DNA of 64,000 nucleotides from Streptomyces sp. XD-27 (lineage in GTDB: Bacteria > Actinomycetota > Actinomycetes > Streptomycetales > Streptomycetaceae): positions 5,952,001 to 6,016,000 of the forward strand of contig NZ_CP130713.1 of the NCBI RefSeq assembly GCF_030553055.1, given 5' to 3'. The position numbers and the translations under genes were made by a program. The notes beneath the pieces are model-generated. The model saw nothing but the letters and a program-made list of their open reading frames with translations. It was not told where the DNA came from and did not search any database. Below are positions 9,062 through 18,946 of the stretch, piece after piece. Position 1 is the first letter of the stretch. Each line of letters begins with the position of its first letter.

Positions 9062-12000
9062 ACGCCGGGTGCGGGCGGGGAAGCCGTCGTGCTCGGCCTG
9101 GTCGGTGATCCGGGTTCGGGCCGTACGACGGAGCTGGCGGCCCTCGCCGCCCGCCGCGCGCGCGGCCCCGCCCCCGCGCCCACGGTGTGGCTGCGGGGCG
9201 CCGACCTGAGGGCGGACGACGCCGGCGTCCGCGACGCGGTCGAGCGCGCCCTGCGCTCGGCCGCCTGTACCGTCGCCGCGTCCGCCGCGTCGGCCGCATC
9301 CACTGCGTCTGCCCCGTCCGTCGCGTCAGCTGCGTCTGCCGTCTCCGCTGCATGCGCCGCGTCAGCTGCGTCTGCCGCCCCTGCGACCCCTGCCAGGTCA
9401 GCCGCGTCTGCTTTGGCTGCCGACGCATCCGCCGCGTCAACTACGCCCGCCGAGCCCGCCGCGTCTGCCGCCGCCCCCGCTGACGGCGCGGCTGCTGTCA
9501 TCGTCGGCGACGCGTCGGAGACGCGCCTGGAAGCGGTCGCCGAACTGGCGCGCGCTGCGGGCCGCCCCCTGCTCGTCCTTCTCGACAGCCTCGAGGAGAT
9601 GCCCCCGCCGCTCGCCGACCGGCTGGCCGAGTGGGCCGCGGACACCGCCTCGTGGCTGCGCGCGGCCGGCGCCCGGCTCGTCCTCGCCTGCCGGCCCGAA
9701 CACTGGGAGCGGGCGGGCTCACTCTTCCCGGAGGGGACGCTCTACCGCCCGCGGCGTGCGGCCACCGCCATCCCGCGCGGCGCGCCGGCCCGCCCGCTGC
9801 CCGACTGCCTGCGCCTCGGCGTTCTCTCGCCCCGCCAGGCGGAACTCGTCCGGGTACGCTACGGCCTTCCCTCCGAGGCCGTCGCCGCTGCGGACGCCCG
9901 CCATCCGCTCGCCCTTCGTCTCGCCGCCGAGGTGTACGCCGCGTTCCCGGCGCCTGGCATGTCCCGCCCGGTGTCGGGAGCGGATCGCGCCGCACCGCCC
10001 GACCGGTGGGAGATCTTCGCCGCCTATCTCGACCTCGTATGCCTGCGCGTGGCGGAGCGCCTCGCCCCCGCCGGGCCCCAGCGGGGCGGCACGGCCGTGC
10101 GCCGACTGGCGGCGCAGGTGTCAGGTCGCGTACACGAGGCCGCGCGCCGCTGCCTGGAGCCCGGTCAGGGGGCGCTGGACCGTGCGTCCTTCGAGGAGCT
10201 CTTTCCGCCGCGTACGGGCTGGGCGCCGGCCGTCTTGGACGAAGGGCTGATGCTGCCCGCGGGCGACGGGTACCGCTTCGCGTACGAGGAGTTCGGGGAC
10301 TGGCTCCAAGGCGTCCACGTCGATGTCGACGCGGCCCTGCACGCGCTGGTCCACCGTCGGCGTACCTCGTCGTACGAGCCGGGCGCGTCGTACGGGCGGG
10401 GCCCGTTGTACGCGCCGGGCGCGGCGCACGAGCCGGGCGCGGTGTACGGGCCCCCGCCCGGCAGCGGTGAGGTGGCACCGGCCCTCGGCGCGCGCCCGGA
10501 GCCGGTGCCCCGCCACCGGATCGGGCCGGTACTGCACGCTCTGCTCCTCCTCGACCGGCGCCGCGAACACGCCGAACTGGCCGACCGGCTCCGGCACTTG
10601 CTGGATGCCCTGGACTCCTTCGCCGACGCCTCCGCGGCCTCCTCCGCCACCCAGGGCGCCGATTCCGATGCTCCGTCTCCGGGTGCCGCCGACGGAGAGG
10701 CCGACGCGGAGTGGTGGGCGGCACGCTTGCTGAGCGAGGTGCTGCTGCTGGTGCCGGACGCCGGTCCTTACCTGGACGTGCTCAAGGCGCTCGCCGAGCG
10801 GATCGTGCTGCGTACGGTGCTCAGGGCCGGGTCCGGTCGGGACCCGGGGTACGACGGCCTCCGCGCCGCCGGATCCGGGGCCCCCGCCGATCCGTTCCGC
10901 GGCGCCGACCGGGCCGAGCGCCCGATGGTGGTGCGGCCACCGGCCTCGGTGCGGCCCGCGGCGTGGGCGGAGCGCCCGCGTACGGCCGATGGCGCGGCAC
11001 CCCCGGCGGTCGCCGCCCCTACGACTGGTGCCGCCCATGAAGCCGGGTCCGACCGCGCAGCCGCTGGCGCCCGCGAACCCGGTCCCGATCGGGGAATCGG
11101 CGCCTTCGGGGAGTTCGGGCCCTGGTTCTGGTCGCGGCTGCCGCTGAGTGCCGCCGACCGCCTCGACCTGTTGCGCCGCCTCGTTCCCGCCGACGGTCCG
11201 GCCCCCGCCCCCGCCACCGCTCCCGCTCCCGCCACCGCTCCAGCCCCCGCCCCCGCCCGTCCTCCCGCTCCCCTCCGCGCGGCGCCCGACCGCTTCCTGA
11301 CCGCCGCCGCATCGCTGCTGGCCGCCGAGCCCCGCGCCGTACAGCCGCTGCTGTGCCGTTGGTTCACCGACGAACGGCCGCTGGCCGTGTCCGTACCCCT
11401 GAGCCCGGGAGATCCGCGGCCCACCGTCGCGGCCGCCGCGCAGGCTCTGCTGTACACCCACCGCCGCCGGGCCGCCGACGATCTCGTGGAAGCGCTCGCC
11501 GACACCGCCCACCCCCGCGCGCACGAACTGCTCGTCACCCTCGCCGAGGAGGAGCCGTCCGCCGTCTGCCGGGCCGTCGAGCGGTGGGCGCGCGACGAGC
11601 GGACGGAGCGCCATGCGGCGGCAGCGTCGTACGGGCCACTCGTCGCGACCTGGGCGCGTACGGAGGCCGACCGGCTGCTGCTGCGCCAGGCCGCGCTCGC
11701 GCTCCTCGCCCGGCCGGGCGACCGCGCCCCGCGCGGGGCGGCGCTCGCGCTGCTGGTGCGCGACCCCGCGACCCGTTCCCGGTATCTGCCGCAGGCGGTG
11801 GCGCGCTTCTCCCACGGTGATCCGCATCTGCCGCCGCACGCCCTCGCGGTGGCCCTGGAGACCCACCCGGAACTGGTCTTCGCGGCCTTCCGGGAACGGC
11901 TGATCGAGCCGGACGGGCCCAGCAGGCCGAGCGAGTCGCGCCAGCCGGGCCAGCCGGGCCAGCCGGGCGAGGCGGGTGACGCGGGTGAGCCGGGCGAGGT

Positions 12001-12448
12001 GGTGCGCGACGTGCTCCGTACGCTCGCCGACTTCACCGCCCCGGCGCTCGCGGGCCGCGCCGCCGTACTGGTGCGGGAACTGGCCCGACGCCGGCCGGAG
12101 AGCGCGCCGTACGTGGCCGCGTTCGTCGACCGCCGGCTGGAACAGGGCCCCTGCGCGCGGGCGGTCCTCTTTCCGCTCGTCGTGGACCTGCTGCGGGGCG
12201 GCTCGCCGGAGATGCGGCAGGCGCTCGTGCCCGTGCTGGCCGCGCGGGGAGCCGCGCCTCGCGTCCGCTGCGGGAGGAGTTGCTGGACGAGCTGCTCCAG
12301 GTGCTGTTGCCGGAGGGCGACCGTCCCTCCGGCGGCTGCGGCAACGCCGCGCTGCTGGACGCGTTGCTGTGCGCGGTCGCCGAGGGCACGGCCTGGCGCG
12401 GCGAGGCGCGCTCCCGAAACCTCGTGCACCGTACCGGCACGCTGCTGA
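9062..12448 (+). CDS. P-loop (STAND-like) NTPase and helical repeat segment of the broken gene
   Basis: From about 9062 the second frame encodes EAVVLGLVGDPGSGRTTELAAL, with Walker A motif GDPGSGRT, and later LLVLLDSLEEMP, a Walker B-like strand, followed by ARLVLACRPEHWERAG, as in NTPases of the STAND/NACHT kind. Between them (about 9280-9480) lies an unusual Ala/Ser-rich insert built on repeated GCGTC(T/C)GC-type codons. After residue 300 the protein is helical and Arg/Ala/Leu-rich, perhaps alpha-solenoid repeats, with Pro/Ala low-complexity linkers near 11200-11270. From about 12250 this frame turns to Cys/Arg-rich shadow sequence, showing the true frame has been lost. The natural C-terminal end is in another frame to 12618. 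Confidence 0.5.
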   Translation, partial: TPGAGGEAVVLGLVGDPGSGRTTELAALAARRARGPAPAPTVWLRGADLRADDAGVRDAVERALRSAACTVAASAASAASTASAPSVASAASAVSAACAASAASAAPATPARSAASALAADASAASTTPAEPAASAAAPADGAAAVIVGDASETRLEAVAELARAAGRPLLVLLDSLEEMPPPLADRLAEWAADTASWLRAAGARLVLACRPEHWERAGSLFPEGTLYRPRRAATAIPRGAPARPLPDCLRLGVLSPRQAELVRVRYGLPSEAVAAADARHPLALRLAAEVYAAFPAPGMSRPVSGADRAAPPDRWEIFAAYLDLVCLRVAERLAPAGPQRGGTAVRRLAAQVSGRVHEAARRCLEPGQGALDRASFEELFPPRTGWAPAVLDEGLMLPAGDGYRFAYEEFGDWLQGVHVDVDAALHALVHRRRTSSYEPGASYGRGPLYAPGAAHEPGAVYGPPPGSGEVAPALGARPEPVPRHRIGPVLHALLLLDRRREHAELADRLRHLLDALDSFADASAASSATQGADSDAPSPGAADGEADAEWWAARLLSEVLLLVPDAGPYLDVLKALAERIVLRTVLRAGSGRDPGYDGLRAAGSGAPADPFRGADRAERPMVVRPPASVRPAAWAERPRTADGAAPPAVAAPTTGAAHEAGSDRAAAGAREPGPDRGIGAFGEFGPWFWSRLPLSAADRLDLLRRLVPADGPAPAPATAPAPATAPAPAPARPPAPLRAAPDRFLTAAASLLAAEPRAVQPLLCRWFTDERPLAVSVPLSPGDPRPTVAAAAQALLYTHRRRAADDLVEALADTAHPRAHELLVTLAEEEPSAVCRAVERWARDERTERHAAAASYGPLVATWARTEADRLLLRQAALALLARPGDRAPRGAALALLVRDPATRSRYLPQAVARFSHGDPHLPPHALAVALETHPELVFAAFRERLIEPDGPSRPSESRQPGQPGQPGEAGDAGEPGEVVRDVLRTLADFTAPALAGRAAVLVRELARRRPESAPYVAAFVDRRLEQGPCARAVLFPLVVDLLRGGSPEMRQALVPVLAARGAAPRVRCGRSCWTSCSRCCCRRATVPPAAAATPRCWTRCCARSPRARPGAARRAPETSCTVPARC

Positions 12449-12618
12449 TCCGTACGCCGGAGGGCGCGGCGCGCTTCGACCGGCGGGTGGTGCACCTCGC
12501 GCGCGAGGTGCCGGGCTTCGCGTGCCTGGTGCGCGGCTGGCTGGAGTCGGCGCCGGAGCGCTGGGCGGCGGTCGTGGGGCCGGGCGCGCGCCGGGAGTGC
12601 GAGGCGCTCGGCGAGTGA
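12280..12618 (+). CDS. C-terminal segment of the broken NTPase gene
   Basis: This frame encodes the expected continuation of the NTPase protein: LDELLQVLLPEGDRPSGGCG, then CAVAEGTAWRGEARSRNLVHRTGTLL and FDRRVVHLAREVPGFACLVRGWLE. It is normally biased coding sequence that joins smoothly with the upstream frame if one G is added at 12246-12249. Its stop codon falls inside the first of three 22-bp tandem repeats. Confidence 0.45.
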   Translation: MLDELLQVLLPEGDRPSGGCGNAALLDALLCAVAEGTAWRGEARSRNLVHRTGTLLIRTPEGAARFDRRVVHLAREVPGFACLVRGWLESAPERWAAVVGPGARRECEALGE

Positions 12619-12671
12619 TACGTGCCGGCTCGGCGAGTGATACGTGCGAGCTCGGCGCGTGATACGCGCCA
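12606..12671 (+). repeat. Three tandem 22-bp repeats at the end of the NTPase gene
   Basis: Three adjacent 22-base units start at 12606, 12628 and 12650. Each begins GCTCGGCG(A/C)GTGATACG; the first two agree over their first 20 bases. The first contains the stop codon of the upstream gene. The array lies about 145 bases upstream of ribF. Confidence 0.8.
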
Positions 12672-12813
12672 CATGACCCGGGGCGGGCCCGCGAGATGCC
12701 CGTGGCATGGGCTGGGCGTGGCTGGCCGATGCGGGTCCCGGAGCGCGGGCATGGCAGTCTTAGACCTGCGAAGTCGACAGACAAAGGTTCGGTTCGGGCG
12801 AGGAGCGGGCACA

Positions 12814-13797
12814 GTGCAGCGCTGGCGTGGCTTGGAGGACATCCCCGAGGACTGGGGACGCAGCGTCGTCACCATCGGCTCCTACGACGGGGTGCACCGC
12901 GGGCACCAGCTGATCATCGGCCGTACGGTGGCGCGGGCGCGCGAGCTCGGCGTACCGGCGGTGGTGGTCACCTTTGATCCGCACCCGAGCGAAGTGGTAC
13001 GGCCCGGCAGCCACCCGCCGCTGCTCGCCCCGCACCACCGCCGCGCGGAACTGATGGCGGAACTGGGCGTGGACGCGGTCCTCATCCTGCCGTTCACCAC
13101 CGAGTTCTCCCAGCTCACACCGGCTGACTTCGTGGTGAAGGTGCTCGTCGACAAGCTGCACGCGCGCCTGGTCGTCGAAGGCCCGAACTTCCGCTTCGGG
13201 CACCGGGCCGCCGGCAACGTCGCCTTCCTCGAAGAACTGGGCCGCACCTACGACTACGAGGTCGAGGTCATCGATCTGTACGAGCGTGGTACGGCGGGCG
13301 GCGGCGAGCCGTTCTCCTCCACGCTCACCCGCCGGCTGGTCGCGGAGGGCGATGTCGCGGGCGCGATGGAGGTCCTGGGGCGGCCGCACCGCGTCGAGGG
13401 CGTCGTCGTGCGCGGCGCGCAGCGCGGACGGGAGCTGGGCTATCCGACCGCCAACGTCGAGACGCTGCCGCACACCGCGATCCCGGCCGACGGCGTGTAC
13501 GCCGGGTGGCTGACCGCAGCTGGCGAGAAGATGCCCGCGGCGATCTCGGTCGGCACGAACCCCCAGTTCAACGGCACGGAGCGGACCGTCGAGGCGTACG
13601 CCATCGACCGCGTGGGGCTGGATCTGTACGGGCTGCATGTCGCGGTCGACTTCCTCGCCTATCTGCGCGGGCAGGAGAAGTTCGACTCGATCGAGGCGCT
13701 GCTGGAGCGCATGGCGATCGATGTGAAGCGGGCCGCCGACCTGGTCGAGGAGTACACGGCAGAGAACGAGCGGGACAGCGACGCGCTGCGGACCTGA
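12814..13797 (+). CDS. ribF: Bifunctional riboflavin kinase / FAD synthetase
   Basis: RibF phosphorylates riboflavin to FMN and adenylates FMN to FAD. The GTG at 12814 follows GAGGAGCGGG; the start VQRWRGLEDIPEDWGRSVV is the usual Streptomyces N-terminus, so earlier in-frame starts are rejected. The 327-residue protein has the N-terminal nucleotidyltransferase domain, with TIGSYDGVHRGH at residues 20-31 and VVVTFDPHPSEVV after it. The C-terminal flavokinase domain (about 185-315) has RELGYPTANVETLP and DGVYAGWL. It ends in a bidirectional terminator. Place between truB and a convergent ESX gene is typical for the genus as I recall it. Confidence 0.95.
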   Translation: MQRWRGLEDIPEDWGRSVVTIGSYDGVHRGHQLIIGRTVARARELGVPAVVVTFDPHPSEVVRPGSHPPLLAPHHRRAELMAELGVDAVLILPFTTEFSQLTPADFVVKVLVDKLHARLVVEGPNFRFGHRAAGNVAFLEELGRTYDYEVEVIDLYERGTAGGGEPFSSTLTRRLVAEGDVAGAMEVLGRPHRVEGVVVRGAQRGRELGYPTANVETLPHTAIPADGVYAGWLTAAGEKMPAAISVGTNPQFNGTERTVEAYAIDRVGLDLYGLHVAVDFLAYLRGQEKFDSIEALLERMAIDVKRAADLVEEYTAENERDSDALRT

Positions 13798-13836
13798 GGA
13801 CCCGAGGAACGTCAGCGACCTGCGGAACGCAAGGCA

Positions 13837-13879
13837 AAGGGGAGAGGCCCCGGGCACCATGCCCGGGGCCTCTCCCCTT
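13837..13879. terminator. Bidirectional terminator between ribF and the EspI-like gene
   Basis: A perfect 20-bp inverted repeat (arms 13837-13856 and 13860-13879) with a 3-base loop lies 39 bases after the ribF stop and 52 bases beyond the stop of the convergent minus-strand gene. One arm begins AAGGGGAGAGG and ends CGGGCA. It can serve both converging transcripts. Confidence 0.92.
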
Positions 13880-13931
13880 ATGTGATTCCCGCGCTTCGCG
13901 GCTACCGCTGCTGCTGCGGCGGTGCGGGCGG

Positions 13932-16900
13932 CTACTGGCCGCCGTCGGCACCCGGGGCCCCCGGCTGGCCGGGCTGCGGCTGCTGACCAGGCGGGAAGGG
14001 CTGTCCGGGCTGGCCCGGCGCGACCTGGTGGCCCGGCTGTCCCGGCTGGGGCTGCTGCTGCCACGCCTGCCCCGGCTGGGGCGCGTACGGCTGCCCCGGG
14101 GCGGGGGCCGCCACGCCGCCCGGCTGGGCCTGCTGCGGCCAGGCCGCGTGCGGGGCGCCGGGTTGCGGCTGGCCCTGCGGGACGTACCCCTGCTGCGGAG
14201 GCTGCTGACCGGGGTGACCGGCCGGGGCGGGCTGGCCCGGCTGCCCGGCTGCGAACTGCTGGGCTCCCGGCGGGGCGTACGCGCCACCGGGCTGCCCCTG
14301 CTGCGGATACTGGCCGGGCTGTATGGGCTGACCGGGCTGCAGCGCCTGGCCGGGCTGCCCGGGGTGGGCGTACGCCCCGGGCTGTGCCGGCGGAACCGGC
14401 TGTCCCGGCTGCCCCTGCTGCGGCACGTACGCGCCCGGCTGCTGCTGACCCGGCATCGGCGGGGCCAGGTGCGGCGGCGGTTGGGAGCTGCCGTCCCCGG
14501 TCCACAGCCCCTGCGCCTGCTGGGCGCGGGTGAAGTCCTCGGCGACCATGGCGGAGAGGTTGAAGTACGCCTCGCGCGTCTTCGGCCGCATCATGTCCAG
14601 GTCCACTTCCGCGCCCGCCGACAGGTGCTCGTCGAACGGCACGACGACGACCCCGCGGCAGCGGGTCTCGAAGTGGGACACGATGTCCTCGACCTTGATC
14701 ATCTTCCCGGTCTCGCGGACTCCGGAGATCACCGTGATGCTGCGCGAGACGAGGTCGGCGTAGCCGTGCGCGGAGAGCCAGTCGAGCGTGGTGCTCGCGC
14801 TGCTCGCACCGTCCACCGAGGGCGTGGAGATGATGATGAGCTGGTCGGCGAGGTCGAGGACGCCGCGCATGGCGCTGTAGAGCAGGCCCGTACCCGAGTC
14901 GGTGAGGATGATCGGGTACTGCTTGCCGAGTACGTCGATGACGCGGCGGTAGTCCTCGTCGTTGAAGGTCGTGGAGACCGCGGGGTCCACGTCGTTGGCG
15001 AGGATCTCCAGACCGGACGGCGCCTGCGAGGTGAACCGCCGGATGTCCATGTAGCTGTTGAGGTACGGGATCGCCGTCACCAGGTCGCGGATGGTCGCCC
15101 CGGTCTCGCGCCGCACCCGGCGGCCGAGCGTGCCCGCGTCCGGGTTGGCGTCGATCGCGATGACCTTGTCCTGGCGCTCGGTGGCGAGGGTCGCGCCCAG
15201 CGCGGTGGTCGTGGTCGTCTTACCGACGCCGCCCTTGAGGCTGATCACGGCGATGCGGTAGCAGGACAGCACCGGCGTACGGATCAGCTCCAGCTTGCGC
15301 TGCCGCTCGGCCTCCTCCTTCTTGCCGCCGATCTTGAAGCGGGAACCGCCCGGGGCGTTGTTCTTCTTGGGCTTCGGCTTGTTGCGGAGCAGGCGGTCGG
15401 AGGACAGCTCCACGGCCGCGGTGTACCCGAGCGGGGCGCCCGCGCCGTGCCCGCGCTGCTGCCGCTGCTCGGGCGAGACGGTGGGCCAGCCGCCGGTGCG
15501 CGGGTCGGCGGTGCGCGGGTCCGCGGGGCCGGCCGCGGCGGCGCTGTACGCGTCGTCGGGCCGGGCCGCGTCGGACGGCCGCGGGTAGCCGTAACCGTCC
15601 TGACCGGCCGACGCGTCCGGCCCGGCCGGGGCGCCGGCCGCCGCCGGACCGGGCTGGCCCGGAGCCTGCCCGACGGGGACACCGGGCTGCGCGTCGGCGG
15701 GCTGCGCGTGCGGAGCCTGGGCGGCGTGCGGAGCGTGCGGGGCCTGCGGGGCGTGCGGAGCCTGGGCGGCGTGCGGGGCCTGCGGGGCCTGCGGAGTTTG
15801 CGGTGCCGGCTGACCTGGCGCGATCTGCTGCCCCGGCGTGACCTGCTGACCCGGCACGGCCTGCTGGGCGGGCTGGGCGTGCGGGGGCTGCTGAGCGGGG
15901 ATGGCGGCGCCCGCGCCCGGCTGGGGATAGCCGTATCCGGCCTGGGGCGCGGCACCCTGCTGGGGGCCGGGCACGACAGGGGAAGGGGCGGGGGCGGGAG
16001 CGGCCGCCTGGCCGGCGACGCCGGGCTGCGGGAAGCCGTAACCGCCCTGCGGGACGGCGGAGTTGGGGGCCGCCGGGACGGCATCGCCGGGCGCGGCCGA
16101 CGGGTTCTGCGCGGCCGGGGCCGGAACGGCGTCCGCGGGTTCGGGGCGCGGGTAGCCGTAACCGCTCTGGGCGTGCGGCGGAACGGCGTCCCGGGGCTCG
16201 GGCTGCGGGAAGCCGTAGCCGCCGCCGGACTGGCCGGCGGCCGGACCCGCGGCGGGCCCGGTGGCGGCCGCGGGGCCAGGCGCCGGAGCAGGTGCCGCTG
16301 CCGGGGCGGGCTGCCCCTGCGTACCGGGCACCGGCGGCGGCCAGGCGGCGGTCTGCTGCGGGAACGGACCGCTCGCGCCGGACGGAGCCGCGCCGGTCGA
16401 CCAGGGGGTGGACGACACGGGCGGCGTACCGGGCGCGGCGGAGGCATCCGACATACCCGACGTCACCGATGTTCCCGACGCGTCCGAAGCGGAGGCCGAG
16501 GCGGCGGGCGGGGCGGTGGGTGTGGCGGGCTCGAAGTCCGGCGGCAGTGGCGGCAGTCCGTCCTGGGGCACCGGCGGCGGCGTCCACGGCTGGGCGGGCT
16601 TGTCGGCGGACGCGTAGAGCGGCGGCGGAGTGTCCTGCGGTTCGGCGGGTACGGCGGGTACGGCGGTGGCGCCGGGCGGAGTCGAGGGCTCCGACGCCCC
16701 GGCGTCGGCGACCTTCCTGCGCAGCGCGGCGCTGGAGAACTGCATCGTGCCCTCGCTGCGCAACGTGCCGTCGGCGGACGTGGGCGTGGACGTGGACGCG
16801 GGCGTGTCCGCGGCCGCGGGCTCGGCCTCCGACTCGGCGGCGGCCGCCGCGCGCTCCTGGATCTCGCGGCGCAGGGCCGACGACGAGAAGCGCATAGTGG

Positions 16901-17864
16901 ACCTGCTGACGAGGTCGCCGTTCTCGCTGTCGCCTTCTCCTTCGGCGGTGCCGAAGGAGAAGGAGTCCGCGCTCAACGGCTCGGGCTCGGAGGTGTCGTC
17001 GTCGGCGGCATCGGCCGAGACAGGCACACGGTCGCCCGCCGCCGCACTGTCATCGTCGCTGTCGCTGTCGCTGTCGCCGGAGGCGCTGACCGCCGCGTCG
17101 CCGTCCTCGGCCCCCGCGTCCCGTACGTCGTCGTCCTTGCCGCTGCTGTCCTTGCCGTCCGCGTCGTCCACGAGGCGCTCACCGTCGCGCTCGCTCTCGG
17201 ACGTGCTGCCGTCATCGTCACCACTGTCCAGGTCGGCGGCGTTCGAGGAGCGCTCCTCGCCGGTCTCCTCATCGTCCGCACCGCGCTCAGGGGATGCGGC
17301 AGCGAGCCAGAAGTCCGCGTCATCCGCGCCGGACGAGTCACCCCCGGACGAGGAACCGCCATCGGCCTCTTCGGCCTCGGCCTCTCCGGACACCTCGGAT
17401 GCGCCCGAAGACAGATCGGCGTCCGTTTCGTCCCCCGCGGTACCCGAGGCGTCGTCCGTGTCCGGGGAGCCGCTGCCGTCAGAAGCCGGCACGGCGGGCG
17501 GCGACCACGTCGGCTGGGAACTGCTCGGATCCGTGAGCCCGGTGGGCATGGCGACCGGACTGCCCGTGGGCGGCGGAGGCAGCGTCACACCGCCGTACAC
17601 GGGCGAACCCGCACCCGCACCCGGGCCGGAGCCCGAACCGGCGCCCGCACCCGCCGCGTCCGCACCGGCCCCCGCGTTCCCCGTACCCCCCGGGAAACCG
17701 GCGGAGCCACTCGACGAGGCAGCGGACGACGCGGCGTCCTGCGCGTACCAGGAAGGCGTGCTGTAGTCGATGGTGAACTCGCCGGTGTGCTCGGGCTCCG
17801 CGTCGGACCGATCATCGCCGGGTGTGGTTCCGCCCGTGCGGATCTCGTCCCGATCGCTGCTCAC
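13932..17864 (-). CDS. EspI-like MinD-family ATPase of the ESX locus (Pro-rich, 1310 aa)
   Basis: A 1310-residue protein with long disordered ends and one folded domain. Residues 1-350 are acidic and Ser-rich; 380-800 are Pro/Gln/Ala-rich; about 862-1115 form a MinD/ParA ATPase with deviant Walker [10 protein letters not shown] near residue 874 and [12 protein letters not shown]; the tail is PGQP-repeat sequence. This plan matches EspI of mycobacterial ESX-1, whose role is regulatory or accessory to secretion. A short motif occurs twice ([11 protein letters not shown] near 320 and [11 protein letters not shown] near 370). The GTG start at 17864 follows a strong AGGAGG. It points toward ribF and shares its terminator; upstream on the same strand lie the 259-aa gene and eccE. 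Confidence 0.88.
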   Translation of the reverse strand: MSSDRDEIRTGGTTPGDDRSDAEPEHTGEFTIDYSTPSWYAQDAASSAASSSGSAGFPGGTGNAGAGADAAGAGAGSGSGPGAGAGSPVYGGVTLPPPPTGSPVAMPTGLTDPSSSQPTWSPPAVPASDGSGSPDTDDASGTAGDETDADLSSGASEVSGEAEAEEADGGSSSGGDSSGADDADFWLAAASPERGADDEETGEERSSNAADLDSGDDDGSTSESERDGERLVDDADGKDSSGKDDDVRDAGAEDGDAAVSASGDSDSDSDDDSAAAGDRVPVSADAADDDTSEPEPLSADSFSFGTAEGEGDSENGDLVSRSTMRFSSSALRREIQERAAAAAESEAEPAAADTPASTSTPTSADGTLRSEGTMQFSSAALRRKVADAGASEPSTPPGATAVPAVPAEPQDTPPPLYASADKPAQPWTPPPVPQDGLPPLPPDFEPATPTAPPAASASASDASGTSVTSGMSDASAAPGTPPVSSTPWSTGAAPSGASGPFPQQTAAWPPPVPGTQGQPAPAAAPAPAPGPAAATGPAAGPAAGQSGGGYGFPQPEPRDAVPPHAQSGYGYPRPEPADAVPAPAAQNPSAAPGDAVPAAPNSAVPQGGYGFPQPGVAGQAAAPAPAPSPVVPGPQQGAAPQAGYGYPQPGAGAAIPAQQPPHAQPAQQAVPGQQVTPGQQIAPGQPAPQTPQAPQAPHAAQAPHAPQAPHAPHAAQAPHAQPADAQPGVPVGQAPGQPGPAAAGAPAGPDASAGQDGYGYPRPSDAARPDDAYSAAAAGPADPRTADPRTGGWPTVSPEQRQQRGHGAGAPLGYTAAVELSSDRLLRNKPKPKKNNAPGGSRFKIGGKKEEAERQRKLELIRTPVLSCYRIAVISLKGGVGKTTTTTALGATLATERQDKVIAIDANPDAGTLGRRVRRETGATIRDLVTAIPYLNSYMDIRRFTSQAPSGLEILANDVDPAVSTTFNDEDYRRVIDVLGKQYPIILTDSGTGLLYSAMRGVLDLADQLIIISTPSVDGASSASTTLDWLSAHGYADLVSRSITVISGVRETGKMIKVEDIVSHFETRCRGVVVVPFDEHLSAGAEVDLDMMRPKTREAYFNLSAMVAEDFTRAQQAQGLWTGDGSSQPPPHLAPPMPGQQQPGAYVPQQGQPGQPVPPAQPGAYAHPGQPGQALQPGQPIQPGQYPQQGQPGGAYAPPGAQQFAAGQPGQPAPAGHPGQQPPQQGYVPQGQPQPGAPHAAWPQQAQPGGVAAPAPGQPYAPQPGQAWQQQPQPGQPGHQVAPGQPGQPFPPGQQPQPGQPGAPGADGGQ

Positions 17865-18166
17865 AATGCCTCCTGGTGTGGTCGAGCACCTTGAATTTCT
17901 TGGCGAGGCCGACCGTTACCGTCGTGTGTCCGACCGCTCGGCTTTCCTCTTCTGTGACGCCGGGTACCCGTGAACAGGTTCTCCACCGCGCACGACAAGA
18001 CTAATCACCCTGCACACCACGACGGCAGGCCCGCCCTGTCCTCGAAGCTGTCCGATACCTCACGCATGCATCACCCACGCCTCGCGCAGGCCTCGCGCAT
18101 GCCTCAGACCCGGCTCAGCCATGCCTCAAGAGCACGGCTCACCTCTGCCTCATGCCCGCTGCCGCG
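17865..18166 (-). promoter_or_regulatory. Leader/promoter region of the EspI-like gene
   Basis: No coding sequence is seen in these 302 bases. On the minus strand, GTCACAGA at 17958-17951 matches the motif found before esxB and the toxin gene. A possible -10 TAGTCT lies at 18003-17998. The distal part, about 18055-18160, has imperfect repeats around CCTCGCGCATG and similar 10-12-base units (plus strand). Confidence 0.4.
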
Positions 18167-18946
18167 TCAGTCCACGCGGCGCGGTGCGCCCAGCAAACCC
18201 GATTCCGCGTCAGTCGGCTGCGTCATGACGTACCGCCGGGACGAGCGCGTGCACCACAGTGTCACACCGTCACCGAGCGTTGACAGGGCGGCGACATCCG
18301 CCTCCGGCAACCCCAGGATGCGCCCGATTTGCGTGGCCTCGTCCGGAGAGACCCGTTGGATGCCGACCAGTCCCGCGTTCTCCAGGAGCCGCGGCGCGAC
18401 CGGGCTCAGATACGGCAGGAGGGTCAGCACCGACTGCCACGGCAGGGAGGAGACCCGGCCCCGGGGAGGCCGAATCCCGCAGTCCCGTACCACCAGCACG
18501 GGGCTGCCCACCGACGGCCCCTGCGGCGGAACCCGCCCCACATCGAAGACGGTCATGCACTGCTGCCCGCCGCCGGCGGCCTGCACCAGATTCGCCCACA
18601 TCTGGGGACGTCCGGTCTCGACGGCGATCCGGGCTCCGGTACCGGCGGTACGCAGCGCCAGTGCCTGCGCCGTCCACAGCCCGCCGATCAACACCGCGTC
18701 GAACGGCTCGGGACGGCTGAACCCCAGGACGGCAGGCTGCCCCTGCGGGTCGACACCGATGGCCACACCGTCGTCACCGACGGGAAGCGCCATCGCGCCC
18801 AACTGCTCCAGTGACAGCGCATGCCGTTCACGCCGGGGCCCGATGAGCCCGAAGCCGGGGCGCCGTCTGCGCGGCGGAGCCGCGGCATGGGCGGCATCGT
18901 CCGCGCCGGGAGGGGCAGCACTGCTGGAAGCGCTTGTCACGGCCAT
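18167..18946 (-). CDS. ESX-associated protein of unknown function (259 aa)
   Basis: I do not recognise a named domain. The 259-residue protein has an Ala/Pro/Arg-rich N-terminus (1-45), then a mixed alpha/beta region with GVAIGVDPQGQPAVLGFSRP, FDAVLIGGLWTAQALALR, SPVLVVRDCGIRPPRGRV and DGVTLWCTRSSRRYVM. No membrane segment or signal peptide is apparent. Its ATG overlaps the eccE stop (ATGA, 18944-18948), so it is translationally coupled to EccE. That suggests a cytosolic role at the secretion complex (inference). Confidence 0.8.
   Translation of the reverse strand: MAVTSASSSAAPPGADDAAHAAAPPRRRRPGFGLIGPRRERHALSLEQLGAMALPVGDDGVAIGVDPQGQPAVLGFSRPEPFDAVLIGGLWTAQALALRTAGTGARIAVETGRPQMWANLVQAAGGGQQCMTVFDVGRVPPQGPSVGSPVLVVRDCGIRPPRGRVSSLPWQSVLTLLPYLSPVAPRLLENAGLVGIQRVSPDEATQIGRILGLPEADVAALSTLGDGVTLWCTRSSRRYVMTQPTDAESGLLGAPRRVD

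Larger units (their letters stand above)
7570..12618 (+). pseudogene. Trypsin-like domain / P-loop NTPase fusion gene, frameshifted three times
   Basis: One very large gene seems to occupy the whole interval but is read in four pieces. Frame 1 encodes a trypsin-like domain. Frame 3 carries a Gly/Ala-rich linker from about 8375 to 9060. Frame 2 carries a P-loop NTPase and helical region to about 12250. Frame 1 again carries the last 115-120 residues to the stop at 12616-12618. Each switch equals one missing base, and adding one G at about 8370-8374, 9057-9061 and 12246-12249 restores a single frame of about 1683 codons. I recall a large conserved gene between truB and ribF in other streptomycetes, which fits. 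It may be intact in reality (homopolymer sequencing error) or truly decayed. It could be a STAND-like signalling NTPase with a protease module; the function is unknown. Confidence 0.6.

Noticed and set aside
9280..9480. Ala/Ser/Val codon repeats that look like a minisatellite
   Set aside because: The repetition follows the reading frame (GCG TC(T/C) GC-type codons) and has no regular longer unit, so it is better described as low-complexity coding sequence; it is not a CRISPR or tandem-repeat array.
13506..17894. A 1462-codon plus-strand frame opposite the EspI-like gene
   Set aside because: The Arg/Gly-rich composition and lack of motifs mark it as a shadow; the minus strand has a clear MinD domain and a strong ribosome site.
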